64,000 bases of DNA from Clostridia bacterium (lineage in GTDB: Bacteria > Bacillota > Clostridia > Oscillospirales > Acutalibacteraceae). Location: contig JAFVVQ010000059.1 of the NCBI GenBank assembly GCA_017502085.1, positions 1 through 64,000 of the forward strand, in the 5' to 3' direction. Below the pieces are notes generated by a model that did no database searches, had not been told where the DNA came from, and saw nothing but the letters and a program-made list of their open reading frames with translations. The position numbers were made by a program, and so were the translations under genes. This document shows positions 1 through 9,471 of the stretch, one piece after another. Within the stretch, counting starts at the first letter, position 1. Every line of letters begins with the position of its first letter.

Positions 1-607
1 TGTCGGATTCTGTAAGGGGAACACCGTGCCAGTTTGTCTGAGTAATCTCAGTGAAACCGGGGATGTTTCTTGCCCACTTTGTGGTGTAGTTGAATGTAAC
101 ACCGTTACCGCTTACTGTGGGATGGCTGTCATTGATAACAGCGTATGTGCCTACAGTGTTAGCGATATTGCCGGGATAGCTTTCTGTGGGGTAATCTGTA
201 TGGTCGGGGTCATAGGTGTTATCGTATGTGAGAGCCTTCTGAGCGTTTGTTACGTCGAAGAATGATCTTTCAAATACGAAGTAGGGAGCACCTGCACCGA
301 TGTAGAGGTTTGACTTAAGATAGAAATAACCTCTGATGGTGTCGCCGGGATTTACATAGTGGTCAGTAAGTTCCCAATCACCGGCTGCATTCTTTTCATA
401 GAAATCGATACCAAGATAGAGATAGTTGCCTGATTCGTACTTTGACATATCGGCTTCAAGACTAGCAATGGAATCGATAACTGACTCAGAGCCTGTATAG
501 CTTGTTTCAGTTTCTGCTGATGCAAAAACCGAACCCATGCCCGAGAACATAGTCAGGAGCATTGAAAGAGCCATAATAAAGCTGAGTATGCGTTTGGATT
601 TTGACAT
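1..607 (-). CDS. Secreted protein, N-terminal part (cut by window edge)
   Basis: The reading frame is open from an ATG at 607 to the window edge, about 202 codons. An AGGAGG sits about 11 bases upstream of the ATG. The first 30 residues form a clear signal peptide: a basic MSKSKR start, a hydrophobic stretch with LSFIMALSMLLTMF, then an ASAE-type cleavage region. The mature part has a beta-rich, Tyr/Phe-rich look (for example VNPGDTIRGYFYLKS) that resembles cohesin-like or adhesin-like extracellular domains, but I cannot name a family. Its start is similar in style to the downstream-encoded 1660-residue dockerin protein on the same strand, so the two may form a surface or cellulosome-like set. 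The C-terminus is outside the window. Confidence 0.8.
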   Translation of the reverse strand, partial: MSKSKRILSFIMALSMLLTMFSGMGSVFASAETETSYTGSESVIDSIASLEADMSKYESGNYLYLGIDFYEKNAAGDWELTDHYVNPGDTIRGYFYLKSNLYIGAGAPYFVFERSFFDVTNAQKALTYDNTYDPDHTDYPTESYPGNIANTVGTYAVINDSHPTVSGNGVTFNYTTKWARNIPGFTEITQTNWHGVPLTESD

Positions 608-692
608 TAGCTCATTTTCCTCCTTTTAATATATATGCACATTAAATGTGTCATAAGCCTAAGAGTGATTTGCATTTGAGCCATTCCGGCAT

Positions 693-711
693 GACCCGGA
701 AAAACCGGGCC
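693..711 (-). terminator. GC-rich hairpin after the dockerin-protein gene
   Basis: A 7-bp stem (693-699 with 705-711, one G-U pair on the minus strand) closes a five-base loop about 70 bases after the stop of the large secreted protein. No U-tract follows, so it could be a weak terminator or a processing hairpin between the two secreted-protein genes. Confidence 0.35.
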
Positions 712-780
712 ACACCGTAAAGAATTGGTTTAAATACTAAATATTAATAGTGCCGAAGAATATTTAAATCGTGCTGAGGA

Positions 781-3700
781 TTAGAAATAGAAGAGAGTTT
801 CGCCTGTTTCCTGGTTAACGTCACCAAGGTATGCTTCCATAAGAGAAACATGAACAGAGTCAGCGCTATCGACAGTGTAGTCCTCAGTAATGTCACCTGC
901 AGCATAGTAGTAGCTGCAGTTTGAACCGTCTGTAGCCCATGCCCAGTCAGTTAAGTATGCTTCGTTGACTTCGATAGCAAAGCTGTCAAGACCGTCAGCA
1001 GCTGCGTCGCCGTTAACGTCGCCACGGATAACTACCTGATAAGCTGCGATCTTTTCGCCAGTCTGCTCATTGTAAAGCCAGATTTCAGAACCTGTGCCGT
1101 ACATTTCTGTTTCGGAGTTGGGAATAATTTCAACTGTTACGTTAACAAGGGTGTTGGGATCGAATACCTGACCAAGTTCATCTGCACCGATACCTAAGCC
1201 AAGACCGAAGATATAACCGTCAACCGTTGAACCGTCAGACATTGTGTTGCCAAGGTAGGAGAGAGGTGCCTCGGAATCAACCCAAGGAGCGAAGAACATA
1301 TCCCACTGAAGTGAGTGGAACATCATTGAATTGCGAGCTACATCGGGATCGATGAGGGGATATTCGGGTTCAATATCTGCTGACTTCTCCACAAGAGCAT
1401 TGAATGCATTTGTAAGCTCAAGTGCAAGAGCGTCGATTTCAGCCTGATTTTCTTCTGTATCAGCAATACCTCTGTCGAAGTTCTTAGCTTCAAGATAGAT
1501 TTCATAGAAGGGAGCGTATGTGTCTGCTTCGTACTGATTCTGATCAAGACCAAGAGCACCGGCATCTGCTGAGAGTTCGAGAGCTGCGTCAAGGGAAGTG
1601 AAGTCGCAGGACTTAACAAGTCTCTTATAAGCATAAGTGAGCTCTGTTGTTGCAGTGTTGATTCTTGAAGGTTCAACTGTTGATGCGGACATATCAAGAG
1701 TTGCTCTTGCAAAATCCTTAGCGTGAGTGTAATCTTCCCAAGAATCTGCTGTGTAGTAGGAAGCACCTGATGCGTTAACGTTACCGTTGGTTACGAACAT
1801 ATCGTAAACCTTCTGGAGCTTATCTGTGTTACCCTTAATTCTGATAAGACGTGAAGCCATGAGTTCGAGCTTGTGGAGAGCATATGTTGCTTCGATAGCA
1901 CCAACTGTGCCTCTGTTAGCCATTGCTTCTTCGTAAGCAAGAACTGAATCGTTATAAGCGCCGATTTCTTCAGCGGTGGGTTCATAGCCTTCTTCGAAGG
2001 GAGCGTTTACATAGAATGTCTGTGAATAGATGAGATCGTTAGCATTGCCTCTAGCGTCTCTGTATCTTGTGTAGCTGTGAGGAGCGAAGTCACGCATGCT
2101 GAAGAATACATAGTCATCTTCCCAGTATTCGAGCTCTGTTCTGTAGGGATAGCCGTTCTCATCAACGCCTTCAATGTAGTTTTCACCGCTGATTCTCTTA
2201 ACAGCTGTCTTAAGAGCACCGACACCGGCTGAACGCTCATACTTTGAAAGAGCTTCGAGAGCATCTTCAAGAGCTGTTGCGTACTGCTCATAGAGGTTTT
2301 CATAAGCTGCATCGCAATTGTTGATCTTTGATTCGAAGTTAGCGCCTGTCTTAGGAGTAAGAACAAGAACAGCTGCGTCCTTAAGAGCATCAACGTAGTC
2401 GATCCAGAGACCTGCAGCAGCACCGTTGTCTGCTGTCATGTTGTAGTCGTTCTGCTGACGGTTAGCGCCAACTTCACGGTTGAAGAGACCTTCAAGACCA
2501 AAGTCATTGTAAAGGTGGATGTTTGTTACAACGTTGTGGTTTGTGCCGTTAACGTTAACTGCGGTTGTTACTGTATACTTGCCGTCTACAATACCACCAT
2601 TGTTACCGATGGGATTGGGTTCGCCGTTTTCATCAAGAACAAGTTCGCCGTTTTCGTCAACTTCGTATTCATATTCGAATCTTTCGTATGAAGAACCGTC
2701 TGCCTTAACAGCCATTGCGAAGGGATCGAAGAAGTAGATACCTTCCTGACCCTTGAACTTCTGAACGCCTGATTCAGGGTTCTTGGTTACGAAGGGCTGA
2801 CCTGAAACGCTTGTGATTGAAACTGAACCTGTGTCAGCGGGATTTTCCTGGCTCTTGTTTTCGCCGCTATCCTTAACACGGATCTGGTATGATGTGATAT
2901 CGCTGAGATCATCACCTGAACCAAGGTAGATTTCTGATTCGTACTGAACGAAACGATTGCCTACCTGATCGGAAATTTCGATAGCATCGTCGTCCTTATC
3001 GGTATTACCGACAACGGCGTATACTGTGTTTGTAAGAGCTGTGTCAGTGATGTTGTCACCGTCTTCGCCCTTGATGTAATAGTCGATGTTCATTTCGATG
3101 AGCATGCCTTCAACAAGGTCACCCTGAAGAGTAACGTCAACTGACTGACCACCGTCAAGAATGTCGCCCATCTTGATACCGGAAGCAGAGATAGCCATTG
3201 TATCAACACCGTTTACATAGGATCTGATAACAACGGGACCGATCTGATACTTATAGAGCTGGTCCTGTGTGAATGTGCCTGCTGCGTTTGTCCAACCGGT
3301 GTTAACACCGCTGGAACCGTTGTAAACGCGGAATGTGGGATTGTCACCAACAGCAATTGTCTGGGGAAGGAAGTTTTCCATCTCTGAGAATTCCTGTTCG
3401 TTGGAGAGACCGAGGATCATACAAACTACGGGAAGAGCAACAGCAGCGATATTTTCAGCTCTACCTGTCATCTCAACGCCGCTTGTCTTACCTGTGAATG
3501 TGCCTCTGCCGAGTGACTTGATAAGGTCATAAACGAATGATGCAAGAATGTCGTTCTGAACGAATGCATCAATAGTTGTTACCTTGGGGAATACGTTGGG
3601 GAAGAGAATGTCGAAAATACCGCTGAGGAGAGACATAATGATCTCAACGCCGTTCATTGTGTTGAAAGCAGCATCTTCAGCAGCGCTTCTCTTGAAGATA

Positions 3701-5763
3701 AGACCGATGTTTGTAGCATCAAGAGTGTAGATGGGTTTGAGGAGGTAATCGAAGATGAATGTCTTGATTACGTATTCGCTATTAGCGATACCGTCATAAA
3801 TCCATGCATTTTCACCCTTGATGGGGATGATTGATGTGAGAAGAGTATCAAGGTCTGCCCATACATCATCAATTGTGAGACCTGTTGTCTCGCCATCGTT
3901 GTTATCGCATTCGAAATCAAGAGCAAGGATGTCGCCGTATGTGCTGGTTGCCCATGCAACAATCTGGATAAGAGTGTTCTCGTAAGAACCGTCTTTGCCC
4001 TGGTAGGGAATGAGACCTGTGCCTGCTGCGGGATCATTGCCGTCTGCAGGAACCATATCGAGACCCTGGTTAAGGTTGTAAACTGCGATGTCAAGGAGGA
4101 TATCAAGCATTGCCTGAACAACTGCATCGTAGTATTCGAAATCGTTAGCGAAGTCAGCTCTTACGGGCTTGGTGTATGTGTGCTGGGGAATATCCTGCCA
4201 TGCAAGCTGTTCAACTGCTGCATAACCAACGTCAACGATCGACTGAGCTGATTCATCAATATAAATGTAATCAACCGAACCGTTGAGGATACCTCTCATA
4301 ATGAGAGCTACAACCTGCTGATCTGTGTAACCATTGATTTCAGCAGCTGTGGGCATATCGAATGAGCCGGGGAAGAATTCGCCGCCTGTAATAAGAAGGA
4401 TGTACTTGGCAACATTTGCAACGTTGGTAAGAAGGTAGCTGTTGTTGCCGTATACCCAGTCCCAAGAATAACCGTCCTCGTTTTCAACGCCACGATTTGT
4501 GATGAGAAGGTTATTAATGAAATCACCGAGGATATCGTTGAAGTTATCAACAAATGTTTCGCCTGCGGGAATTGTAACTTCTTCAACTACAACGTCGATG
4601 TTGAAGATGTCAGCGAAAACTGTTCTGGTTTCGTCTGTGAGAGGTTCACCCTTATAGTTGGGGTTGTAGTCGGGGTTGGGAACCCATGTCTGAGTTGCCT
4701 CATCATAGAGATCCTTCTTGTTGTACTTGTCAAGGTAAACAACACCGCAAAGTCTGCGGAGCCAGGGAGCTGTGTCTCTGTTGAGTACGGGAACAAGAAG
4801 TTCGTTGTATGCGCACTGCATGAGTCTTTCGATGAAGTCGTAACCGTTTGTATCGGTTGTGATGTCAACAACATCATAAATGGGAGCGGGAGCTGTTGCG
4901 CCAGCGGCAACAACCGCTTCACCGCCGAGTGCATATGTTACCCACTGCTTGGGATGAACCCAACCGTAGTAGTCGTTAGCATCTGTGTTCATTTCGCCTG
5001 AGAATTTGTAGTCTTCGTAATCTACCCAGCTGTCGGGATCTGCGAAGAGATCGTCAAGGAGTACCCATTCACCGAGAACGAGCTCGTTGAGAAGAATCTG
5101 ACCAAGTGAAATGATTGCTTCGTCTTCCTTTGCACCGCCTTCAAGGTATTCAACGGGGATGCCGTCAGCACCATTGTCGAAGTAATCGTAATCTTTTTCC
5201 TGGCCTTCATTTGTAAAGCTGTAAATAAGACCGATTGCAAGCTCACGAACATCGAAAAGGAAGCTGGCAATGAAAGAGTTCATAATACCAAGGCTGAGTT
5301 CGCCTTTTACATACTTTTCAAATACTTCTGCGTTGCTTGAAAGGAAGTCAAGAAGATCGTAGATGATCTCAAGGTCGTCTGTGTTTTCACCATTTGCTTT
5401 ACCTCTGGCGTCACCTTCAAGAGCGTCAATTTTAAGCATCTGAGCATCACCGAGAAGGGGGAGGAGTGTAGAAACACTGGAAAGAAGGCTTTCAACGCTG
5501 GCGATCGTCTCTGTTACGCTGCCAAGATTAAGAACACCGATGTAGATGTTCAGGCTGATCTGCTCTTTAGCAAGCATACGGTCGATCTCGTCAAGTGCCA
5601 TTGTAGCGTACTGCTCAAGTTCGAAAACAGGAGCGTCTACGTCGTTGTACTTTTCGATGCCGTCGTTTTTGTAAGCCTGGTATGCATTACCCAATACGGA
5701 GAAAGAACCGATGAGCATTGCAAAAGCCATAAGGATTGCGAGAATGCGGGTTGACTTTTTCAA
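781..5763 (-). CDS. Large secreted protein with C-terminal dockerin-like module
   Basis: This protein of 1660 residues starts with a signal peptide (KKSTRILAILMAFAMLIGSF...). I chose the TTG at 5763 because a GGAGGTG lies six bases upstream; an in-frame TTG at 5778 would place that ribosome site inside the gene. Most of the length is a large, acidic, helical region of unknown fold. Residues around 1170-1480 hold helical, FIVAR-like stretches with repeated short motifs. The last ~80 residues contain two calcium-loop-like repeats, DVNGDAAADGLDSF and DITEDYTVDSADSV, as in type I dockerins. Dockerins bind cohesins, so extracellular assembly or surface attachment is likely. No catalytic domain was recognised. 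It lies downstream of a long AT-rich region and upstream of another secreted protein on the same strand. Confidence 0.85.
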   Translation of the reverse strand: MKKSTRILAILMAFAMLIGSFSVLGNAYQAYKNDGIEKYNDVDAPVFELEQYATMALDEIDRMLAKEQISLNIYIGVLNLGSVTETIASVESLLSSVSTLLPLLGDAQMLKIDALEGDARGKANGENTDDLEIIYDLLDFLSSNAEVFEKYVKGELSLGIMNSFIASFLFDVRELAIGLIYSFTNEGQEKDYDYFDNGADGIPVEYLEGGAKEDEAIISLGQILLNELVLGEWVLLDDLFADPDSWVDYEDYKFSGEMNTDANDYYGWVHPKQWVTYALGGEAVVAAGATAPAPIYDVVDITTDTNGYDFIERLMQCAYNELLVPVLNRDTAPWLRRLCGVVYLDKYNKKDLYDEATQTWVPNPDYNPNYKGEPLTDETRTVFADIFNIDVVVEEVTIPAGETFVDNFNDILGDFINNLLITNRGVENEDGYSWDWVYGNNSYLLTNVANVAKYILLITGGEFFPGSFDMPTAAEINGYTDQQVVALIMRGILNGSVDYIYIDESAQSIVDVGYAAVEQLAWQDIPQHTYTKPVRADFANDFEYYDAVVQAMLDILLDIAVYNLNQGLDMVPADGNDPAAGTGLIPYQGKDGSYENTLIQIVAWATSTYGDILALDFECDNNDGETTGLTIDDVWADLDTLLTSIIPIKGENAWIYDGIANSEYVIKTFIFDYLLKPIYTLDATNIGLIFKRSAAEDAAFNTMNGVEIIMSLLSGIFDILFPNVFPKVTTIDAFVQNDILASFVYDLIKSLGRGTFTGKTSGVEMTGRAENIAAVALPVVCMILGLSNEQEFSEMENFLPQTIAVGDNPTFRVYNGSSGVNTGWTNAAGTFTQDQLYKYQIGPVVIRSYVNGVDTMAISASGIKMGDILDGGQSVDVTLQGDLVEGMLIEMNIDYYIKGEDGDNITDTALTNTVYAVVGNTDKDDDAIEISDQVGNRFVQYESEIYLGSGDDLSDITSYQIRVKDSGENKSQENPADTGSVSITSVSGQPFVTKNPESGVQKFKGQEGIYFFDPFAMAVKADGSSYERFEYEYEVDENGELVLDENGEPNPIGNNGGIVDGKYTVTTAVNVNGTNHNVVTNIHLYNDFGLEGLFNREVGANRQQNDYNMTADNGAAAGLWIDYVDALKDAAVLVLTPKTGANFESKINNCDAAYENLYEQYATALEDALEALSKYERSAGVGALKTAVKRISGENYIEGVDENGYPYRTELEYWEDDYVFFSMRDFAPHSYTRYRDARGNANDLIYSQTFYVNAPFEEGYEPTAEEIGAYNDSVLAYEEAMANRGTVGAIEATYALHKLELMASRLIRIKGNTDKLQKVYDMFVTNGNVNASGASYYTADSWEDYTHAKDFARATLDMSASTVEPSRINTATTELTYAYKRLVKSCDFTSLDAALELSADAGALGLDQNQYEADTYAPFYEIYLEAKNFDRGIADTEENQAEIDALALELTNAFNALVEKSADIEPEYPLIDPDVARNSMMFHSLQWDMFFAPWVDSEAPLSYLGNTMSDGSTVDGYIFGLGLGIGADELGQVFDPNTLVNVTVEIIPNSETEMYGTGSEIWLYNEQTGEKIAAYQVVIRGDVNGDAAADGLDSFAIEVNEAYLTDWAWATDGSNCSYYYAAGDITEDYTVDSADSVHVSLMEAYLGDVNQETGETLFYF

Positions 5764-7086
5764 ATTGTACACCTCCAAAAAATTTTGAAATTTGAAAATC
5801 CGGACAAATAAATTTGCGACTGTGAACAGCTCCGAGAGAACACCGTATATTATAATGTTTTAACGGGCCATTCTCTGACCGACCTCCTTTTTTGATTACG
5901 CTGCGCCAGACACGCCAAAATCCGGCGCAAAGCAACAGTCAGAATCACAGAATTTAGTTGTCCAACAGTGGGTTCCAAAGGATTTGATCTCAAAACAGAA
6001 ACACCTATCCCCTAAAACCACCATATGGTCATAATAACTATACCTAAATATCAAGCGAATGTCAATGATTTTCAAAATTCATTTAATAATTTGTTAATGT
6101 TCAACAATACAAACAAGCTGTTTTTGGCGATTTTGTCAAAACATATCAGCACTATAAAAATACTCATCGAAAAACAAGCTCTGTAAAGCTGATATGCTTT
6201 ACAATTTTCTTTTTTTATCTTGAACCGTATACCTTGAAATCATCAAAAAACAAAGCTTCGGACAGACATATATATAAAATGTATATAGAAAATCTTATAT
6301 TTTTATGTGCGCAACCTCGATTTTTATCAAAAACATTCTGTAAGTAAAGTCACCGCACTTTACAACATCAACAGTTACGACTAAAAAAATATTCACTGCT
6401 TTGAACTGCTTTTATCTCACGAAATATATATTTTTTTCGGAAATCTATCTTTAATCAAATAAACCTTCACATAAGCAGTGATAGTTTGTATGATTTTGCA
6501 ATTGTGTAAGTGATATAAGCTTTACATATGTTATCGGAATCTGTTAGTGACATCAAACAGAAGCATCAGATCGAATCAGGCAAAGTGAACACGAACTCAT
6601 CCCGCCACAACAAAAACAACAGAATTATTTCAAGAGTAATATCCGTCAGATACTCCCCTTTCCGGCTTTATGGTGTAATGTCCGAATATCAAAACAAGAT
6701 CTCACCGACCTTCCGATGAGCAAATTAGATTCAGAAAATCGGAAGAGTTTACAACAGACAATGATTCTTGTTCGGATCTGATCTGATTTTATTTAAAGTC
6801 CAAAGCTGTTAAACCTCTAATCTGACAAGATTGGCCATTTTCTTTGCCGTTTCTGACCAATTAATTATTATGTTTTTTATTTGAATTCCGGCTAACGTGT
6901 AAAGCTGATTAACTTTACACGTTAGCTTATCTTTTTACTTTTCATAAAAATCTGCACAAACTCAATAATATCAACGGTTTCAGAGTTTATATCATGCCTG
7001 TTTTTGAATCGTGTAAAGGTTTTTCTCTTTACATGATATCACTGATTTTTTTATAAGTTATACTGTTGAACCATTGTTTTTTTCCG
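5764..7086. other. Long AT-rich intergenic region
   Basis: I find no convincing gene in these 1.3 kb. The part nearest the dockerin gene carries a minus-strand -10-like TATAAT at 5849-5854 without a good -35, which could start a leader of about 80 bases for that gene. A short GCGCC/GGCGC inverted repeat lies near 5903-5930. Short ORFs such as the one at 6528-6719 (plus) lack a ribosome site and have no protein-like composition. The main structured content is the dyad array at 6182-7037, listed separately. Confidence 0.6.
6182..7037. repeat. Array of five GTAAAG...CTTTAC dyads
   Basis: Five inverted repeats share a TGTAAAG/CTTTACA core: 6182-6203 (8-bp stem, 6-base loop), 6344-6363 (7-bp stem), 6505-6526 (imperfect), 6891-6926 (perfect 14-bp stem, 8-base loop) and 7008-7037 (11-bp stem with one G-U). 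The first three centres are 161 and 162 bases apart. Outside the core the flanks are poorly conserved. They could be operators, small hairpin repeats or decayed terminators. Confidence 0.6.
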
Positions 7087-7227
7087 TTATTTCCGAAGAA
7101 ATTTTATCAGCATTGCACCGCAAAAAAGAGTTGTGATTACGATAGTGGTTTTTTTGATGCAATCAGCCAATTTCACCGTTCCGAAAGCCATATTTACAGC
7201 TTTAAGAATACTCCGCAACTCATTCAT
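7087..7227 (-). CDS. Small single-span membrane protein coupled to spoVAD
   Basis: This 46-codon ORF starts at an ATG that overlaps the last 8 bases of spoVAD, with GAGGGTGG just upstream inside spoVAD. The product has a short basic/acidic N-terminus (MNELRSILKAV), one hydrophobic helix around residues 27-41 (TTIVITTLFCGAML) and a basic end (KFLRK). The overlap and ribosome site suggest translational coupling, so it could act with SpoVAD in the forespore membrane. It is far shorter than SpoVAE, and I do not recognise a family. It could also be a remnant of a larger downstream spoVA gene. Confidence 0.5.
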   Translation of the reverse strand: MNELRSILKAVNMAFGTVKLADCIKKTTIVITTLFCGAMLIKFLRK

Positions 7228-8269
7228 TCACGTCACCACCCTCGAGCAAAACTCCGTGTGCAATCGCAGGTATGCTTTCATTCTGCAATGACGATACGCT
7301 TGACATAAGTGCACCTGTGCCGACAAACAGCACCCGTCTGAGGTCTCCATTCTCAATTTTCGGCAGAATCTCACTGCACAAAACCGCACCACTGCAGCCG
7401 CACCCTGAGCCACCAGCTCCGACATCCTTCTGTTTTGCTATATCAAAAAGAATCAATCCGCAATCCCTGTGTACGCTTGAAATATCTGTGTTTTCCTGTT
7501 TTATCATTAATTCGCAAAGTAATTTTGAGCCGACTGCACCTAAATCACCCGTTAAAATCATGTCATAATCTTCAGGTTTTGTGTTTGTGTCTCGTAAAAA
7601 ATCCGCTATTGTCGTACAAGCGGCAGGTGCCATAGCCGCCCCCATATTGTTTGCATCCTTGATGCCGTAATCACAGATTCTGCCGATAATAATCTTATCG
7701 ACTACTGCTAACCGTTTTTTGGACGGATTTTTGAACAGATTTTGTTCTATTACCGTCGCACCCGCAGCGGTTGCCGTCCACTGAGCCGTCGGTGTGCGCT
7801 GTCCACCGTATTCAAGCGGCATTCTGAACTGCTTTTCGGCAGAGCAAAAATGTGATGACGTTGACGCAACCGCAATTTCAGCTATCGCGCCGTCAACACT
7901 TGCTGCTGCAAGCGCCATTGACAACGCCATTGTGGAACAAGCACCGTAAACACCCGCAAACGGGATTCCTGATTCGCGTATTCCGAAGGTTGTACCTATA
8001 CATTGATTTAGCAAATCTCCTGCAAAAATCACACTTACCTGTTCCTCAGTGACTCCCGCCTTGGATATCGCTCTTCTCACTGCATCACCGTGTATGGTGC
8101 TCTCCGCCTTTTCCCATGTTTTTTCACCCGCGGCAGAGTCTTCGTATACAAAATCGAACTTATCTGCAAGCGGTCCTTCGCCCTCTTTCTTGCCGCCAAC
8201 GGCTGCATAGCCCGATATCACAGGTTTAGTCGGCAATAATAAAGTATATTTTCCAAGCCTCTGAGCCAT
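7220..8269 (-). CDS. spoVAD: Stage V sporulation protein AD
   Basis: The 349-residue product matches SpoVAD in length and sequence: a thiolase-like fold protein that takes part in dipicolinic acid uptake into the developing spore and in its release at germination. Recognisable stretches include the N-terminal AQRLGKYT, the GVYGACSTMALS nucleophile-elbow-like segment and the C-terminal GTGALMSSVSSLQNESIPAIAHGV. The ATG at 8269 has AGGAG about 8 bases upstream. In most spore formers it sits in a spoVAC-AD-AE operon; here neither VAC nor VAE flanks it, only a 46-residue membrane ORF follows. A terminator of the preceding operon lies just upstream, so it must have its own promoter, probably forespore-specific, though I could not define one. 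Confidence 0.93.
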   Translation of the reverse strand: MAQRLGKYTLLLPTKPVISGYAAVGGKKEGEGPLADKFDFVYEDSAAGEKTWEKAESTIHGDAVRRAISKAGVTEEQVSVIFAGDLLNQCIGTTFGIRESGIPFAGVYGACSTMALSMALAAASVDGAIAEIAVASTSSHFCSAEKQFRMPLEYGGQRTPTAQWTATAAGATVIEQNLFKNPSKKRLAVVDKIIIGRICDYGIKDANNMGAAMAPAACTTIADFLRDTNTKPEDYDMILTGDLGAVGSKLLCELMIKQENTDISSVHRDCGLILFDIAKQKDVGAGGSGCGCSGAVLCSEILPKIENGDLRRVLFVGTGALMSSVSSLQNESIPAIAHGVLLEGGDVNE

Positions 8270-8326
8270 ATTCTCACTCCTGATTGTTTTTGCTGATAGT
8301 ATTTACGGAATGAATGGCAATAATAC

Positions 8327-8354
8327 AAAAAACCGCCCGAATTATCGGACGGTT
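8327..8354 (-). terminator. Rho-independent terminator of the polysaccharide operon
   Basis: A 9-bp stem (8331-8339 with 8346-8354, one G-U) is followed on the minus strand by TTTT-rich sequence. It lies 7 bases after the stop of the last glycosyltransferase gene. Confidence 0.85.
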
Positions 8355-8360
8355 AACAAG

Positions 8361-9467
8361 TCACTTTATTTCTTTATAAATTTTATCGTATTTCCTGACA
8401 ATCTGAGACCAATTAAATTTGTGAGCCGCAGCTATGGTCTTTGACGATACGGTCGGATAATTACAGACTATCTTTTCAATTGCATCGGCAACATCTTCGG
8501 CGCTGTGAGAATCGACACGGTATCCGACGCTTCCGTCGGGAAAATGACCGTCAAATCCCTGACCTTTTGAATAGACTATCGGAAGGCCCTGACTCATAGC
8601 CTCAGCATAGACCAGACCAAATGACTCGGTGAATGACGGCATAACAAAGATATCGCAGTCACGGTATATCTGAAGAAGCCCTTCTTTTTTTTGATTGGGA
8701 ATATAATCCGTGAATTTATCCTTAATAACAGCCTCAAACTCCGATTTGTCGGCTACCTTACCGACCACGGTGAGACTGATACTGTATCCTTTTTTTCTGA
8801 GAATATCCATCGACTTCTGCGTTGTACGAATATTCTTGTTTTTATCGATTCTGCCTGCGTAAACGAGTCTGATTTTTTGCGAAACCCCTTTATTATCAAC
8901 GGTTTCAGGTGCGTTTTCAAGCCAAAAATCGTCAATGCCGTTGGGAATAATAAAAGTCTTTTCCAACAGTTCATCCCGGTACTTTCGGGGTACATATTTT
9001 GATAAAACTTCGTCGCGGTAAGCCTCTGAAAGAAAGAAAACTGCCTGTGCATTGCGCATAACGGCAACTCCTCTTGAACGAAGATGGGGCATTGTCCTGA
9101 AAAATGCATTGACGTCTGTATTTCTGACAGCCACAACATATGGCACACCGTATTTTTCGGAAAGTTTACGTGCACAGTTGCCGTCGGTGAAAAGCGTATA
9201 GGCGTGAATACAATCGAAGTCAGACAGATTGAATTTTGAAACAACATCGTTGTAAATCTTAGCCTGTTTATAGTCGAAAACGAGCCTGTCCCACTTATTG
9301 AAGCATTCGCTTACACATACGTTTTCATCGATTTCGATGACGGAAAGGTTCTTGTCGTAAGTCGGCACGTAAACCTGATTATCATAACCAAGTTTCCCGA
9401 GATTATTAACCATAATACGATGCAGAGCCGTGCCGATATAATTGCAGTTTATATGAAAGATTCTCAT
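8361..9467 (-). CDS. Glycosyltransferase family 4
   Basis: The 368-residue product is a GT-B fold retaining glycosyltransferase. The C-terminal donor domain begins with the AGRIDKNKNI segment and contains the family E-x7-E type motif in SFTESFGLVYAEAMSQGLP; a G-rich N-terminal strand-loop (NYIGTALHRIMVNNLGKLGY) marks the acceptor domain. I start at MRIFHINCNY (ATG 9467), because the longer frame would run into the preceding gene; the spacing to that gene is 4 bases and a GGGGGA lies upstream. It is the last gene of a ten-gene surface polysaccharide operon and probably adds one sugar of the repeat unit from a nucleotide-sugar donor in the cytoplasm. Confidence 0.88.
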   Translation of the reverse strand: MRIFHINCNYIGTALHRIMVNNLGKLGYDNQVYVPTYDKNLSVIEIDENVCVSECFNKWDRLVFDYKQAKIYNDVVSKFNLSDFDCIHAYTLFTDGNCARKLSEKYGVPYVVAVRNTDVNAFFRTMPHLRSRGVAVMRNAQAVFFLSEAYRDEVLSKYVPRKYRDELLEKTFIIPNGIDDFWLENAPETVDNKGVSQKIRLVYAGRIDKNKNIRTTQKSMDILRKKGYSISLTVVGKVADKSEFEAVIKDKFTDYIPNQKKEGLLQIYRDCDIFVMPSFTESFGLVYAEAMSQGLPIVYSKGQGFDGHFPDGSVGYRVDSHSAEDVADAIEKIVCNYPTVSSKTIAAAHKFNWSQIVRKYDKIYKEIK

Positions 9468-9471
9468 TTCT

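Noticed and set aside
5860-5888. Three-codon leader ORF (Met-Ala-Arg-stop) with AGGAGG before the dockerin gene
   Set aside because: The only -10-like sequence nearby would start transcription downstream of it, so it is probably not in the mRNA.
6528-6719. 63-codon ORF in the long intergenic region
   Set aside because: No ribosome site, and the residues are those expected of random AT-rich DNA; its start lies at the edge of one of the dyads.
7087-7227. Truncated spoVAE
   Set aside because: 46 residues with one helix do not match the several membrane helices of SpoVAE proteins, and the frame starts cleanly with a ribosome site.
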